Positions 35,855 to 44,485 of a stretch of 56,609 nt of DNA are shown in pieces. The translations under genes and the position numbers were made by a program. How positions within the stretch are numbered: position 1 is the first letter of the stretch; every line of letters starts with the position of its first letter. The notes beneath the pieces are model-generated. The model ran no database searches and was not told where the DNA came from. It saw nothing but the letters and a program-made list of their open reading frames with translations. The DNA is from Acidobacteriota bacterium (GTDB taxonomy: Bacteria; Acidobacteriota; Terriglobia; Bryobacterales; Bryobacteraceae): NCBI GenBank assembly GCA_023436715.1, contig JAEZIJ010000142.1, positions 1 to 56,609 of the forward strand, in the 5' to 3' direction.

Positions 35855-36841
35855 TCAGATGCTTCGGTTGTCGAAAGTTGGATCGCCCCGGAGATCTGTG
35901 CCTTTCAGCCAGTGTACAAACCTTTCAAGCCCGGTACGGAATGTAGTCCTGGACCGATAGCCGAGAAGCGCCACAGCCTTGCTTATATCGGCATACGTCT
36001 GCGGAACATCGCCGGGCTGCTCGGGTTGTGGCGTCGGGGTGGCGAGCAAACCGAGCACTTCTTCGAGAGTGGCGATCACTTCGCGCAGACTCACGGGCTG
36101 GTTGCTCCCGAGATTGATTGCTTCACATCTTGAGCCTGAGTAGTCGATGGCGGAGCGAATTCCTGACACTATGTCATCAATGAACGTGTAGTCCCGCCGG
36201 GCGCTGCCGTCTCCGAAGAATGGAATCGCCTTGCGGTCAAGCATCAATCTGGCGAACTTGTGAATCGCCAAGTCGGGACGCTGCCTTGGCCCGTAAACGG
36301 TGAAGAGACGCAGGGCTATAAAGCGAATGCCGTACATGTGACTATAGGTCTGCCCCAACAGCTCTCCACTCACTTTCGTCCTTGCATATGGGCTGATGGG
36401 CAGCAGTGCGTGATCGTCTTCGCGCCAAGGAACATTAGGGTTCGTGCCATAAACGCTGCTGCTCGAGGCAAAAATAAACTGGGGAACCTGCAGTTCTCGC
36501 GCTAGTTCCAGGATGTTCTGGGTGCCGCCCACATTGGCCGCTTCGTATCCCGGCGGGTCCTGAATGGACGCCCTCACTCCGGCTTTCGCTGCCAAGTGAA
36601 CGATGACGTCGTACTTGCCATCAACTTGCCTTCGGAGCGCCGTTGCGTCCCGGATGTCAACTCTCACTAGGCGGTATGCAGGGTTGTTAAGGTGCGGGTT
36701 CACGTTTCGCCATTTGATCTCCGGATCGTAGAAGGGTTCGAAATTGTCCAGGGCGGCTACTTCCCAACCCTCGGCAAGGAGTAGATCAGTCAAATGACTT
36801 CCGATAAATCCCGCGCCGCCGGTGATGAGTGCTTTTCCCAC
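35855..36841 (-). CDS. Nucleotide-sugar 4-epimerase (UDP-glucuronate/UDP-glucose epimerase-like)
   Basis: 328 aa from a GTG at 36841: AAGGAG precedes it by about 9 nt and it begins directly with the Rossmann strand (GKALITGGAGFIGSHL). The frame is open to 36931 but those codons look non-coding. Other landmarks are LDNFEPFYDPEIKWRN (typical of UDP-glucuronate 4-epimerases), HLAAKAGVRASIQDP, ASSSSVYG, the catalytic YARTK, and RRDYTFIDDIV. It probably supplies UDP-galacturonate or UDP-galactose to the locus. The 292 bp upstream (36842-37133) hold no gene or clear motif. Confidence 0.88.
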   Translation of the reverse strand: MGKALITGGAGFIGSHLTDLLLAEGWEVAALDNFEPFYDPEIKWRNVNPHLNNPAYRLVRVDIRDATALRRQVDGKYDVIVHLAAKAGVRASIQDPPGYEAANVGGTQNILELARELQVPQFIFASSSSVYGTNPNVPWREDDHALLPISPYARTKVSGELLGQTYSHMYGIRFIALRLFTVYGPRQRPDLAIHKFARLMLDRKAIPFFGDGSARRDYTFIDDIVSGIRSAIDYSGSRCEAINLGSNQPVSLREVIATLEEVLGLLATPTPQPEQPGDVPQTYADISKAVALLGYRSRTTFRTGLERFVHWLKGTDLRGDPTFDNRSI

Positions 36842-37133
36842 CCTAGCAGGCTCCTTTCGTAGACGAGTTTTCATCGCAGAGGCATGAGTGTTTGCGCACC
36901 CGGCCCGGCTCGTGCAATCGGCCGGGGTCACCGCAGGCCATCATCTTTTGCAGCAGTACGGAGCCGGCGCCTAAATTCTCACCCGCGCTCAAATAAGCGT
37001 ATACTCCTGCTTCCCCCGCGTCAACGCGGCCAGCCTATCCGCCTATGAGCGCCCCCGAGGCTAAAATGGGAATTCGTGCGTGCGGTCGAGCGATGGGCCA
37101 GCCGTCTTGTGATTCCGCCGCGCGTTCTAAAAC

Positions 37134-40100
37134 ATGGCGGAACGAGGACATCCCGACGACCCCGGATTCCAGGGGACGATCTACGGCGACCACTTGAAGC
37201 AACGGTATCGTGCCTGCACGTCTCTAGTCGAGAACCGGGACGTGCTAGACTGCCCTTGCGGTACGGGATGGGGAGCATCCCTCCTCACCCGATGGCGAAC
37301 ACTAACCGGCCTCGACATAGATGCTGGGGCACTGGCCTACGGGAGGGACCATTTCCCAGCGATGCAATACGTGGCCGGGTCTATGGCGGCGTTGCCGTTC
37401 GCGGGGGAGCGATTCGACGTAGTGCTTTGCCTGGAGGGAATTGAACACGTCTGCCGGAGCGAAGCCTGCCACTTCCTGAGTGAGGCACGGCGTGTGTTAC
37501 GTCCGGGCGGATTGCTCGTCCTGACTGCCCCGTGTTTGCGCGATGGGAAGCACTCTGGAAATCCATATCACCTTTACGAATTCGCGGTCGGCGAGTTGGA
37601 GAAACTCGTCGAGCGGTGGTTCGACATTGAGTCAACAGAAGCTAGTCCGGAACCTGAGCCCGGCATCCGACTTGTGTGCCGCAGGCGCCCGGAGGCGCGA
37701 GTTGCCCGGCCGTCTTCGCCTTTTGCGACGGACATGATCTCTCGCGCCCTCGCATGGCTTCGGACAATGCAGGAGGCGGCGGCGTTCCGGTTTAGCAATC
37801 AATCTCCCCCTACTCTCATCTCGACAGCCGTCGCCGTACTCGTCCTAGAGGGCGCGGGCGAGCTCGACTCTGTGCCGGACGTCGACAGGCTCTCGATAGT
37901 TCAATACCTACGCGACTGCCAGGACCCGGACACAGGGCTGTTTCTTGACCCCCTCGTGAAGCGGTTTCCGATCGAGAGCGCGGATCATAACCGCGAGTAT
38001 TTCGATTACCAGTGCACCTATTTTGCTCTCCAGGCGCTGGACGCCCTCGGCGTCCGTCCGGCGCATTCCCTTAGGTTTCTCGACTCGTTTGTGCCCGCTG
38101 CCGCGGTGCGCTGGCTGGACGAACTCGACTGGAGCAATCCCTGGCTTGAAAGCAACCGCGTGATGTTCGTGCTGGCGAGCCTGATCCATCGCGCAGAGGT
38201 GGAGGACAACGCGACCGCGCCTGTCGTCTTCCACTCGATGTTGGACTGGCTTGACCGCGCGCAGGATCCCCGGACCGGTTTCTGGTGGGAGCCCGGGAAG
38301 ACGAGCGTACTCAACGCGATGGCCGGTGCCTTTCATTTCCTGCCTTTCTTTCATTACGTCAACCGGCCCGTAACGCACATGTCCAAACTGGCTTCGGCCT
38401 GCCTCGCACTGCAGCACGCCGATGCCATGTTCGCCCCCGGCCCGGGCGGCGGCGCATGCGAAGACATGGACGCGATCTGTATTCTGGCGATGATTGCGTC
38501 CGAGCCGAATCCGCAGCCCGCGGCTTACAAACGCGCGCTCATACGGGCATTCTGGGCAATCTGGAACCTGCAAACTCCCGGCGGAGGCTTCCCCTATGCC
38601 GGCCGGCCAACGGGTGAAACATACCGCTTCGGGGGTTGGGCGGGGATGGAAGCCCAGGTGGGGGGTGGCGACGTCTTTGCCACGTGGTTCCGTCTGACCT
38701 CACTTGCGATGATATCCCGGCTCTATCCCGAGGATCTCCCGCAATTGGGACAGTGGCGGTTCCGTCGTTGGCCGGCGCTCGGCTACTTTCCGGGTTTCAA
38801 GGAGCGCGGTACTGACCATCATGCGCTTTGGGCGCGCCCATTCCGAAAAGCATGTTCCTCGGTCGCCGCCGGCAACCCGCGTGTCACAGTGGTTGTTCCC
38901 TGTCATAACCTCGGTGCCTACCTGTTCGAGGCAATCCAGTCGGTCCTGGACCAGGAAGAAATCGCAGCCGAGATCATTGTGATCGATGATGGTTCGAAAG
39001 ACGAGTTCACCTCCTGGTACGTAAGAAACCTGCGCGCTCCGGGGCTCAGGACGATATATGCCCATTTCGGGAATGTTGCTGCTGCGCGGAACAGCGCAAT
39101 TGAGGCGGCCGCAGGCGAATACATCTGCTGCCTGGATGCCGATGACCGTCTGAAGCCCGGGTTTCTGCGCCGGACAGTTCAGGTTCTGGGCGCCCAGCCC
39201 TCCACCGGATTCGTTAGTTGCCATTACGAAACCTTCGACGAAGAGTCGGCAACTTACCGTATGAATTCGTGCCGGCTGCCCGACATGCTGGCCCGGAACG
39301 AGGCCGCCGTTGTGAGCCTCTTCCGTAAAGCGGCCTGGCGCAAAGTGGGCGGGTATTCGACGGCGCTGACCGGGATGCACGACTGGGATTTCTGGATCGC
39401 CATTCTGGAGGCTGGCTACGACGGAGCCGTCGTGCCGGAAGTCCTGTTCGAATACCGGAAGCGCCGCGGTTCCATGTACACGGTTACCAGCGGCGCTGAT
39501 AATTTCGTTCGGCTGGTGAGCACCATAGTTGCCCGACACCGAGCCACGTACGAAAGATGGTTCGTGGATGTCCTGCGGCTGAAAACACGTGACTTCATTG
39601 AGCTACTGCACATCCGGGATCGCGAGACGCGTGTGCATGCCGAAAAGACGGCATCGCTGGAGCGGCAAGTCGCACAACTCAACCTGGCGTTGGACGACGC
39701 GTCCGCATCGACAAAGCTGATTGAGGAGGCGCGGGACTGGTGGAGACGCAATTCCGAATCTTGGCAGGCAGCCGCCGAACGTCACGGCGCCGAGTGCGCG
39801 CGCCTGCAGATGGATCTTCAGTCATCGCGTCATGCTGCGCACCTCAGCGGGCTTGAAGGCGAGTTCATAGCGGAGAGCTCCCAGGCGAAACAGAACCCAG
39901 CGATGCTGCGGGGCCACCTGGACGCTGAGTTGCGCCTTCCACTGAATCTCTTTGAGGGCGGCTTTTGGGGCCCCTCCGTACTATTCTTGCTCGGTTTTCA
40001 GGAAGTCCGCTCGAAACTCAAGAACCTGGCCCTGTGGCGCCGGCTCGTGCAGGATTCAACCGCGAGCAGGTTTTGGCGGCGGCACTTCTCGCCGGGCTGG

Positions 40101-40298
40101 TACTTGAGCAGAAACGCCGATGTGGGTCGCGCCGGGGTAGCCCCTCACCTGCATTTCCTTCTTCAAGGATTCAGTGAGGGACGCGACCCGGGCCCGGATT
40201 TCTCTTGCAGCGAGTATCTACTCGCTCGTCCTGACGTCGCTGCCGCCGGGCTCAACCCCTTGCTGCATTACGCTCTTTTTGGACGCCGCAATCAATGA
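37134..40298 (+). CDS. Trifunctional fusion: SAM methyltransferase, alpha/alpha-toroid domain, GT2 glycosyltransferase, C-terminal YL..DV..HYL repeats
   Basis: 1054 aa. Residues 1-185: methyltransferase (VLDCPCGTGWGASLL, FDVVLCLEGIEHV, LRPGGLLVLTAP). Residues 200-560: all-helical region with three evenly placed units resembling terpene-cyclase/prenyltransferase toroid repeats, YLRDCQDPDTGLFLDP (258), WLDRAQDPRTGFWWEP (372) and AIWNLQTPGGGFPYAG (475). Residues 583-800: GT2 (VTVVVPCHNLGAYL, VIDDGSKD, CLDADDRLKPGFL, MHDWDFWIAI). Residues 820-885 are a helical coiled segment, and 960-1054 hold repeats such as YLSRNADV...HFLLQGFSEGRDPGPDFSCSEYLLARPDV. No ribosome-binding site is obvious. The last 47 bp overlap the converging gene. 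I know no name for this architecture. Confidence 0.88.
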   Translation: MAERGHPDDPGFQGTIYGDHLKQRYRACTSLVENRDVLDCPCGTGWGASLLTRWRTLTGLDIDAGALAYGRDHFPAMQYVAGSMAALPFAGERFDVVLCLEGIEHVCRSEACHFLSEARRVLRPGGLLVLTAPCLRDGKHSGNPYHLYEFAVGELEKLVERWFDIESTEASPEPEPGIRLVCRRRPEARVARPSSPFATDMISRALAWLRTMQEAAAFRFSNQSPPTLISTAVAVLVLEGAGELDSVPDVDRLSIVQYLRDCQDPDTGLFLDPLVKRFPIESADHNREYFDYQCTYFALQALDALGVRPAHSLRFLDSFVPAAAVRWLDELDWSNPWLESNRVMFVLASLIHRAEVEDNATAPVVFHSMLDWLDRAQDPRTGFWWEPGKTSVLNAMAGAFHFLPFFHYVNRPVTHMSKLASACLALQHADAMFAPGPGGGACEDMDAICILAMIASEPNPQPAAYKRALIRAFWAIWNLQTPGGGFPYAGRPTGETYRFGGWAGMEAQVGGGDVFATWFRLTSLAMISRLYPEDLPQLGQWRFRRWPALGYFPGFKERGTDHHALWARPFRKACSSVAAGNPRVTVVVPCHNLGAYLFEAIQSVLDQEEIAAEIIVIDDGSKDEFTSWYVRNLRAPGLRTIYAHFGNVAAARNSAIEAAAGEYICCLDADDRLKPGFLRRTVQVLGAQPSTGFVSCHYETFDEESATYRMNSCRLPDMLARNEAAVVSLFRKAAWRKVGGYSTALTGMHDWDFWIAILEAGYDGAVVPEVLFEYRKRRGSMYTVTSGADNFVRLVSTIVARHRATYERWFVDVLRLKTRDFIELLHIRDRETRVHAEKTASLERQVAQLNLALDDASASTKLIEEARDWWRRNSESWQAAAERHGAECARLQMDLQSSRHAAHLSGLEGEFIAESSQAKQNPAMLRGHLDAELRLPLNLFEGGFWGPSVLFLLGFQEVRSKLKNLALWRRLVQDSTASRFWRRHFSPGWYLSRNADVGRAGVAPHLHFLLQGFSEGRDPGPDFSCSEYLLARPDVAAAGLNPLLHYALFGRRNQ

Positions 40299-42621
40299 GC
40301 GAACAATAGGAAGCAACCATGCCTTCGGCGCTGAACTGCTGAGCCCATGCCGCGGCGCGCTCGCCCATTCGAGCTCGCAATTCACCATCGTCGTACAACT
40401 TGAGAATCCGAGTGCAGAATTCCTCAACGTCCCCGGGTTCACACAGGAAGCCCGTTTCGCCGTCCAGGATGATCTCCGGGATGCCTCCAACGCGCGAAGC
40501 GACAACTGGCGTGCCTAGCAGCTGAGATTCCAGCGCTACTGCAGGCATGCCATCCAGAAGAGAAGGAACGACAACGACATCAGACTGCGCGATCAGCGGA
40601 TGCACTCCTTTGATCAATCCGGGCGCCCAGATGCGATCCTCAAGCCGCCTACGCCGGATCAGTTCAAGCACGGCCTCAAGCTCCGGGCCCTCTCCCGCCA
40701 TGCAGAACTGAATCTCACCATACTGCCGCAGCCGGCTCGCGATTTCGACGAATACTCTGGGCCCCTTCTCCGGGGACATGCGGCCGAAGAAGGAGACCAC
40801 GAACTTGCCCGGCCACCGCTTCCCGACAGACTCCGCCTTCGAGTCCACCGGGATGCCGTTGGGGATCACCCGAATGGTCGCCGGGCCGGCTTTGTGTTCG
40901 TTCACCAGGACTTCCCGAAGGCTCTCCGATTGCACGATCGTCGCATCGATGAATTCCGAATACCTCCGATTGTTCCGCAGATGTCCTTCCGCGTTGAAAA
41001 GCTGGTCGAAGACTCGGATCTTGGGGAATTTGGCGCGGATCTCAGGCAGGAGGTGATAAACGTACTCGCTTCCGGCAAGCAGGATCGTATCTATGTTCTT
41101 CGCATCGATCAGGTAGAAGAGAAAATCGGCCCACCACTCTTCGGAATCCAACAAGCTCGGCAGATCGTAGATTTCCGGCGTGAGACATTCAAATAGCTCG
41201 AAGTACGGCGTTATGCTCTTCGGCAGCGCCACAGTCGTTGTGAGGACTACTGGCCTGCCTGCCTGGCGCAGGCCGGCGGCGATGGTCGAAAAGAGATGCT
41301 CGGCTCCACCCATGGCTACAAACGGTAAGGCTACCAGAACAGAAGGTGCCGCCTCGCTTGGGCGCTGGCGGAGATTAGCCCAACGGTTCACTATCTGCAC
41401 TTCGTCCGGCGGTTCAGCGGGTGTTTCGATCAGGCCGCGCCTCGCCTCGACGATTTTTGCCCGCTGCGCCGGAGTGCCGCACCGAAACGATGCGCTCAGG
41501 CTGCCGTCGTGGACGCGATACAGCATCAGCGGCTGCCGAATATTCTTTACGCGATAGCCGGACGACACCATCCGCAGCCAGAAATCCCAATCCTCGGGGA
41601 CATATCCCTCGCCGACACCCCAATCCCGGTACCCTCCGACGTGCGCCCAGGCGCTTCGGCGAAACAGCGCCACCGTCGAAACCTGATTTTCGCAAGTGAT
41701 CGCGGGAAACGAGGCATCTACGACCAGCCATTCGATCTCAAAACCACCGAAGCTCCGCAGCGATGGATACACAACGTCGTACCCGTAGGCTTCCGCAAGA
41801 AACACAGCCACTTCCAGGTATATCGGCCTTAGTAGGTCGTCTGCGTCGAGGCAGCAGATATACCTTCCGCGGGCGGCCCCTATCCCGAAGTTCCTGTTAT
41901 CGCCCGCCCAGTGCCGGCCTTCACGAAACAAAAACCGCACCTGTGGCATCTCCCTAGCGAGGTTCCGCGCCGTCTCGACACTATCGGGATCGGATGAGCC
42001 GCCCTCGACCACGATGACCTCGAAATTCCGAAAAGTCTGCGCCAGAACGGATTCGATTGCCTCGCGCAGATAGCGGCCGTAATTGAAGCTCGTGATGACC
42101 ACGCTAACTAATGGCAGGTCGTCCGGCCAATAATTGTTGACTCTGCGGACCGAGCGCACAGCCTCCGTTGTCCGGTTCCCCCCAGCCGGTCGCGGTACTG
42201 CGAGCCTTCCGGGTATGCGGCGGCCTTCGCGCAGGCCAAAAAGGACATAGTGGAGCAAAGGGTTGATCCGCGCGCGGCGGACGTCTTCGTTCGCACTGAG
42301 GTAGTCCCGCGTGACGAAATTCCGGGACGGGTCGCGATTCTCAAGAAAACCCTGGAACAGATAATGGATAAAGGGGGGTATGCCGGAGCCGGCGACGTCC
42401 GCGTAACGCGCTAGGTAATACTTCTCGTCCAGGTGCTCTGCGACCCTCACCTTCGCAGAACTGTCCAGCTTTGTGCGGACCCAGAGGAGGACGTTTCGGA
42501 CCGAGCCGTTCAACAGGGTCCGCTCCTCCGGCGACCACACTGCCGCCAGGGTCCGCCGCAGCAACATCCCGGCAATCCAGATCCAACATCGCAGGACCGA
42601 TACCATTGCGTGTCTACGCAT
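40252..42621 (-). CDS. Bifunctional glycosyltransferase (GT2 + GT4) with N-terminal YL..DV..HYL repeats
   Basis: 789 aa; the ATG at 42606 (residue 6) is an alternative start. Residues 65-140 carry the same repeat as the end of the converging gene: KYYLARYADVAGSGIPPFIH, then LFQGFLENRDPSRNF, YLSANEDVRRARINPLLHYV and GLREGR. GT2 (about 168-400): VSVVITSFNYGRYL, VVEGGSSDPDS, CLDADDLLRP, PEDWDFWLRM. GT4 (about 428-780): LPFVAMGGAEHL, VIPNGIPVDS, FFGRMSPEKGP, MAGEGPE, and PSLLDGMPAVALESQLLGTP. It is cytosolic and probably takes part in the same glycan as the neighbouring fusion. The final ten residues (encoded in the overlap) look non-conserved. Confidence 0.9.
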   Translation of the reverse strand: MRRHAMVSVLRCWIWIAGMLLRRTLAAVWSPEERTLLNGSVRNVLLWVRTKLDSSAKVRVAEHLDEKYYLARYADVAGSGIPPFIHYLFQGFLENRDPSRNFVTRDYLSANEDVRRARINPLLHYVLFGLREGRRIPGRLAVPRPAGGNRTTEAVRSVRRVNNYWPDDLPLVSVVITSFNYGRYLREAIESVLAQTFRNFEVIVVEGGSSDPDSVETARNLAREMPQVRFLFREGRHWAGDNRNFGIGAARGRYICCLDADDLLRPIYLEVAVFLAEAYGYDVVYPSLRSFGGFEIEWLVVDASFPAITCENQVSTVALFRRSAWAHVGGYRDWGVGEGYVPEDWDFWLRMVSSGYRVKNIRQPLMLYRVHDGSLSASFRCGTPAQRAKIVEARRGLIETPAEPPDEVQIVNRWANLRQRPSEAAPSVLVALPFVAMGGAEHLFSTIAAGLRQAGRPVVLTTTVALPKSITPYFELFECLTPEIYDLPSLLDSEEWWADFLFYLIDAKNIDTILLAGSEYVYHLLPEIRAKFPKIRVFDQLFNAEGHLRNNRRYSEFIDATIVQSESLREVLVNEHKAGPATIRVIPNGIPVDSKAESVGKRWPGKFVVSFFGRMSPEKGPRVFVEIASRLRQYGEIQFCMAGEGPELEAVLELIRRRRLEDRIWAPGLIKGVHPLIAQSDVVVVPSLLDGMPAVALESQLLGTPVVASRVGGIPEIILDGETGFLCEPGDVEEFCTRILKLYDDGELRARMGERAAAWAQQFSAEGMVASYCSLIDCGVQKERNAARG

Positions 42622-42755
42622 TCGCAGTTCGCCCGAAAGCGTCGCGGCAACTCTGCCTTCTGCACGCCGGTGCGCGCTTACCTGGCCTTACTCCCCTGCA
42701 CGGCGCTTCTCCGCGGCAACTATCGCGCTCCACTAGTTCGCCGATGCGCACGGAC

Positions 42756-42935
42756 TCACCGATGCCGGTATTGCTCGTGAAAGGGTATGGTGTCAAGCCA
42801 TCCCCATGACCCGAACGAATTGTATTGAGCAAGCGCCACCACGCTCGCGTCCTCGCGAACCAGGCGCTCGACGAGATGCGAGCCGATGAATCCATCCGCG
42901 CCGGTGACGAGTATTCTTGCACGTTTGAGCGTCAT
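42756..42935 (-). pseudogene. N-terminal relic of a LegB-like NAD-dependent 4,6-dehydratase/epimerase
   Basis: A 59-codon frame begins at the ATG at 42935. It reads MTLKRARILVTGADGFIGSH, then LVERLVREDASVVALAQ and YNSFGSWGWLDTIP, and stops. The Rossmann loop and the YNSFxSWGWLD signature are those of LegB-type nucleotide-sugar dehydratases, which are normally about 330 aa. Nothing recognisable follows the stop, so some 80 percent of the gene has been lost. It points to an earlier, larger sugar pathway at this edge of the locus. Confidence 0.75.
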
Positions 42936-43194
42936 CGCCAGTTACCGAAGAATTTACCATCTTATTCAAATTCTTCGAAGAAAGCATCAATAAATGTTTG
43001 GGAACGTGTTGTCCAGTCCCCGACATTTCGAATCTATTTCCCCAATTTCCTCAGTCTGCTACGCCCGGCAGCCCCGTGCCGGCGTGGGCATCTATCGTAT
43101 CCTCCGGGCGGAGAGCACGCATGTTCTGTCTCTACACATTTCTGGGCGCTTCGGCCCCGGTAAGCCGCGATTCAACACAGAAACAAGAAATGCA

Positions 43195-43217
43195 AAACGA
43201 ACCTAATCCCAAAAACG
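43195..43217. repeat. Copy 1 of a 23-bp intergenic direct repeat
   Basis: The 23 bp containing AACGAACCTAATCCCAAAAA recur exactly at 43363-43385, 168 bp away. Both copies are preceded by a similar AAATGCxAA stretch. It lies in the 42936-43431 gap, which otherwise holds no gene. Similar AACGAACC-type dispersed repeats, translating as NEPNP, are familiar from intergenic DNA of some acidobacteria and planctomycetes (from memory). Confidence 0.7.
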
Positions 43218-43362
43218 GACACCCCGAGCTCGTTGCACACATCAGGCTCGACAGCCGCTGTGTGGCGCGCCGGCTGAATCGCTGCGTGGAAGTAATTCAG
43301 GGACTTAGGGCGCGAGAAGGGATCCGAGTCGCCGCGCCCGAACGGGAAAAACAAAAAATGCC

Positions 43363-43385
43363 AAACGAACCTAATCCCAAAAACG
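43363..43385. repeat. Copy 2 of a 23-bp intergenic direct repeat
   Basis: Identical over 23 bp to 43195-43217, with similar 5' flanking bases. It lies about 47 bp before the 3' end of the minus-strand tRNA-Leu. Confidence 0.7.
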
Positions 43386-43431
43386 AACAGTCGGGATTCC
43401 TCGAAACCAGCGGGCTCAAATTGTCGGGGGT

Positions 43432-43520
43432 TGGTGCTGGAGGTGGGGGTCGAACCCACATGCCCAATGAAGGGCGCGGGATTTTGAGTCCCGTGCGTCT
43501 GCCAGTTCCGCCACTCCAGC
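43432..43520 (-). tRNA. tRNA-Leu (anticodon CAA)
   Basis: On the minus strand, acceptor arm GCTGGAG pairs with CTCCAGC, with discriminator A and an encoded CCA end (43432-43434). The anticodon stem CGGGA/TCCCG encloses loop CTCAAAA, giving anticodon CAA (reads UUG). The variable arm is long, as in a class II tRNA, and the T arm has GTGGGTTCGACCCCCAC. The length is 89 nt with CCA. Confidence 0.95.
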
Positions 43521-43569
43521 GGCAGTGGGCTCCAGAGGTCCGAAGCCCATAGGTAATCGTACCAGAAAC

Positions 43570-44448
43570 CTACTTGATCGCGCCGCGGGACTTCAGCCAG
43601 TCGGCGAGGCGGTCGGGCCACGTCGCGAGCACCGGGTCCTTCTGCGCCAAGCCGACCCCGTGATTCCCCTTCTCATAGATGTGCAGTTCGGCCGGGACGC
43701 CCGCCTTGCGCAGCGCGAGGTAGAACAGCACGCTGTTCTCCGCCGGAACGCCCTTATCGGCGTCAGTGTGGAAAAGGAACGTCGGCGGCGTCTGGGGCGT
43801 CACCTGCTTCTCGTTCGAGAGGTACTCCATCAATTCAGGGCCGGGGCTGTCGCCGAGCAGGTTGCGGCGCGATCCTTTATGGACGTAGTCGGTCGTGAAG
43901 GAGACCACGGGATAGCAGAGGATCATGAAATCCGGGTGGCAGCTCGCGCGGTCGATCGGGTCGACCGCATCCGGGTTGCCTGAGTCGAAGTGGGTTCCCG
44001 CGGTCGAGGCCAGGTGGCCGCCGGCGGAAAATCCCCAGATGCCGATGCGGTCCGGCGCGACGCGGAACTCCGCCGCCCGCGCCCGCACCGTGCGGATGGC
44101 GCGCTGTGCGTCGCCGAGCTCGATCGGATGATGGTAGCGCGGCCCGAGCCGGTATTTCACGATGAAGGCGGCGATCCCGCGCGCGTTGAGCCACTCCGCG
44201 ATCTGCTTGCCTTCGTGGTCCAGTGCCAGCGCGCCGTACCCGCCGCCGGGATACACCACCACCGCCGCGCCGCTCGCTTTCTCCTGCGGCGCGAGGTAGA
44301 TCGTGATCGACGGCTTGTCGCTCTCCGCCTCTCCGAGCGCTCCCGGCGCGCCCTTCGGCCAAAGCAGCCTGGTTTCCGGCGTCTGTGCCGTGCCGGTGCC
44401 GACGGCCAGTAGAGCCATCAGCAACACTGAAGCAGTTCGGATCGTCAT
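43570..44448 (-). CDS. Secreted alpha/beta-hydrolase esterase (BD-FAE/acetylxylan-esterase-like)
   Basis: 292 aa from the ATG at 44448; the open frame continues to 44691 but that part is antisense to the kinase gene. The signal peptide is MTIRTASVLLMALLAVGTGT followed by AQ. The oxyanion-hole motif is VVYPGGGYGAL, the nucleophile elbow is GFSAGGHLAS, the acid is in FHTDADKGVP and the histidine in KGNHGVGLA. Relatives deacetylate or deferuloylate plant polysaccharides such as xylan. It is divergent from the sensor kinase gene, only about 37 bp apart. Confidence 0.88.
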   Translation of the reverse strand: MTIRTASVLLMALLAVGTGTAQTPETRLLWPKGAPGALGEAESDKPSITIYLAPQEKASGAAVVVYPGGGYGALALDHEGKQIAEWLNARGIAAFIVKYRLGPRYHHPIELGDAQRAIRTVRARAAEFRVAPDRIGIWGFSAGGHLASTAGTHFDSGNPDAVDPIDRASCHPDFMILCYPVVSFTTDYVHKGSRRNLLGDSPGPELMEYLSNEKQVTPQTPPTFLFHTDADKGVPAENSVLFYLALRKAGVPAELHIYEKGNHGVGLAQKDPVLATWPDRLADWLKSRGAIK

Positions 44449-44457
44449 ATGCTGTAT

Positions 44458-44463
44458 AGGATA
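44458..44463 (-). promoter_or_regulatory. Probable -10 element, leaderless type
   Basis: TATCCT on the minus strand ends 9 nt before the ATG of the esterase, and there is no Shine-Dalgarno sequence. It lies in the 37-bp divergent gap shared with the sensor kinase. Confidence 0.4.
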
Positions 44464-44485
44464 TGCCGGAACTGGCAGGCTGGTA

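Noticed and set aside
43195..43385. CRISPR array
   Set aside because: Only two copies, 168 bp apart, with no regular spacer length and no cas gene.
42998..43552. 184-codon open frame on the plus strand with NEPNPKN twice
   Set aside because: It runs through the 23-bp repeats and across the tRNA-Leu; the repeated peptide is a by-product of the DNA repeat.
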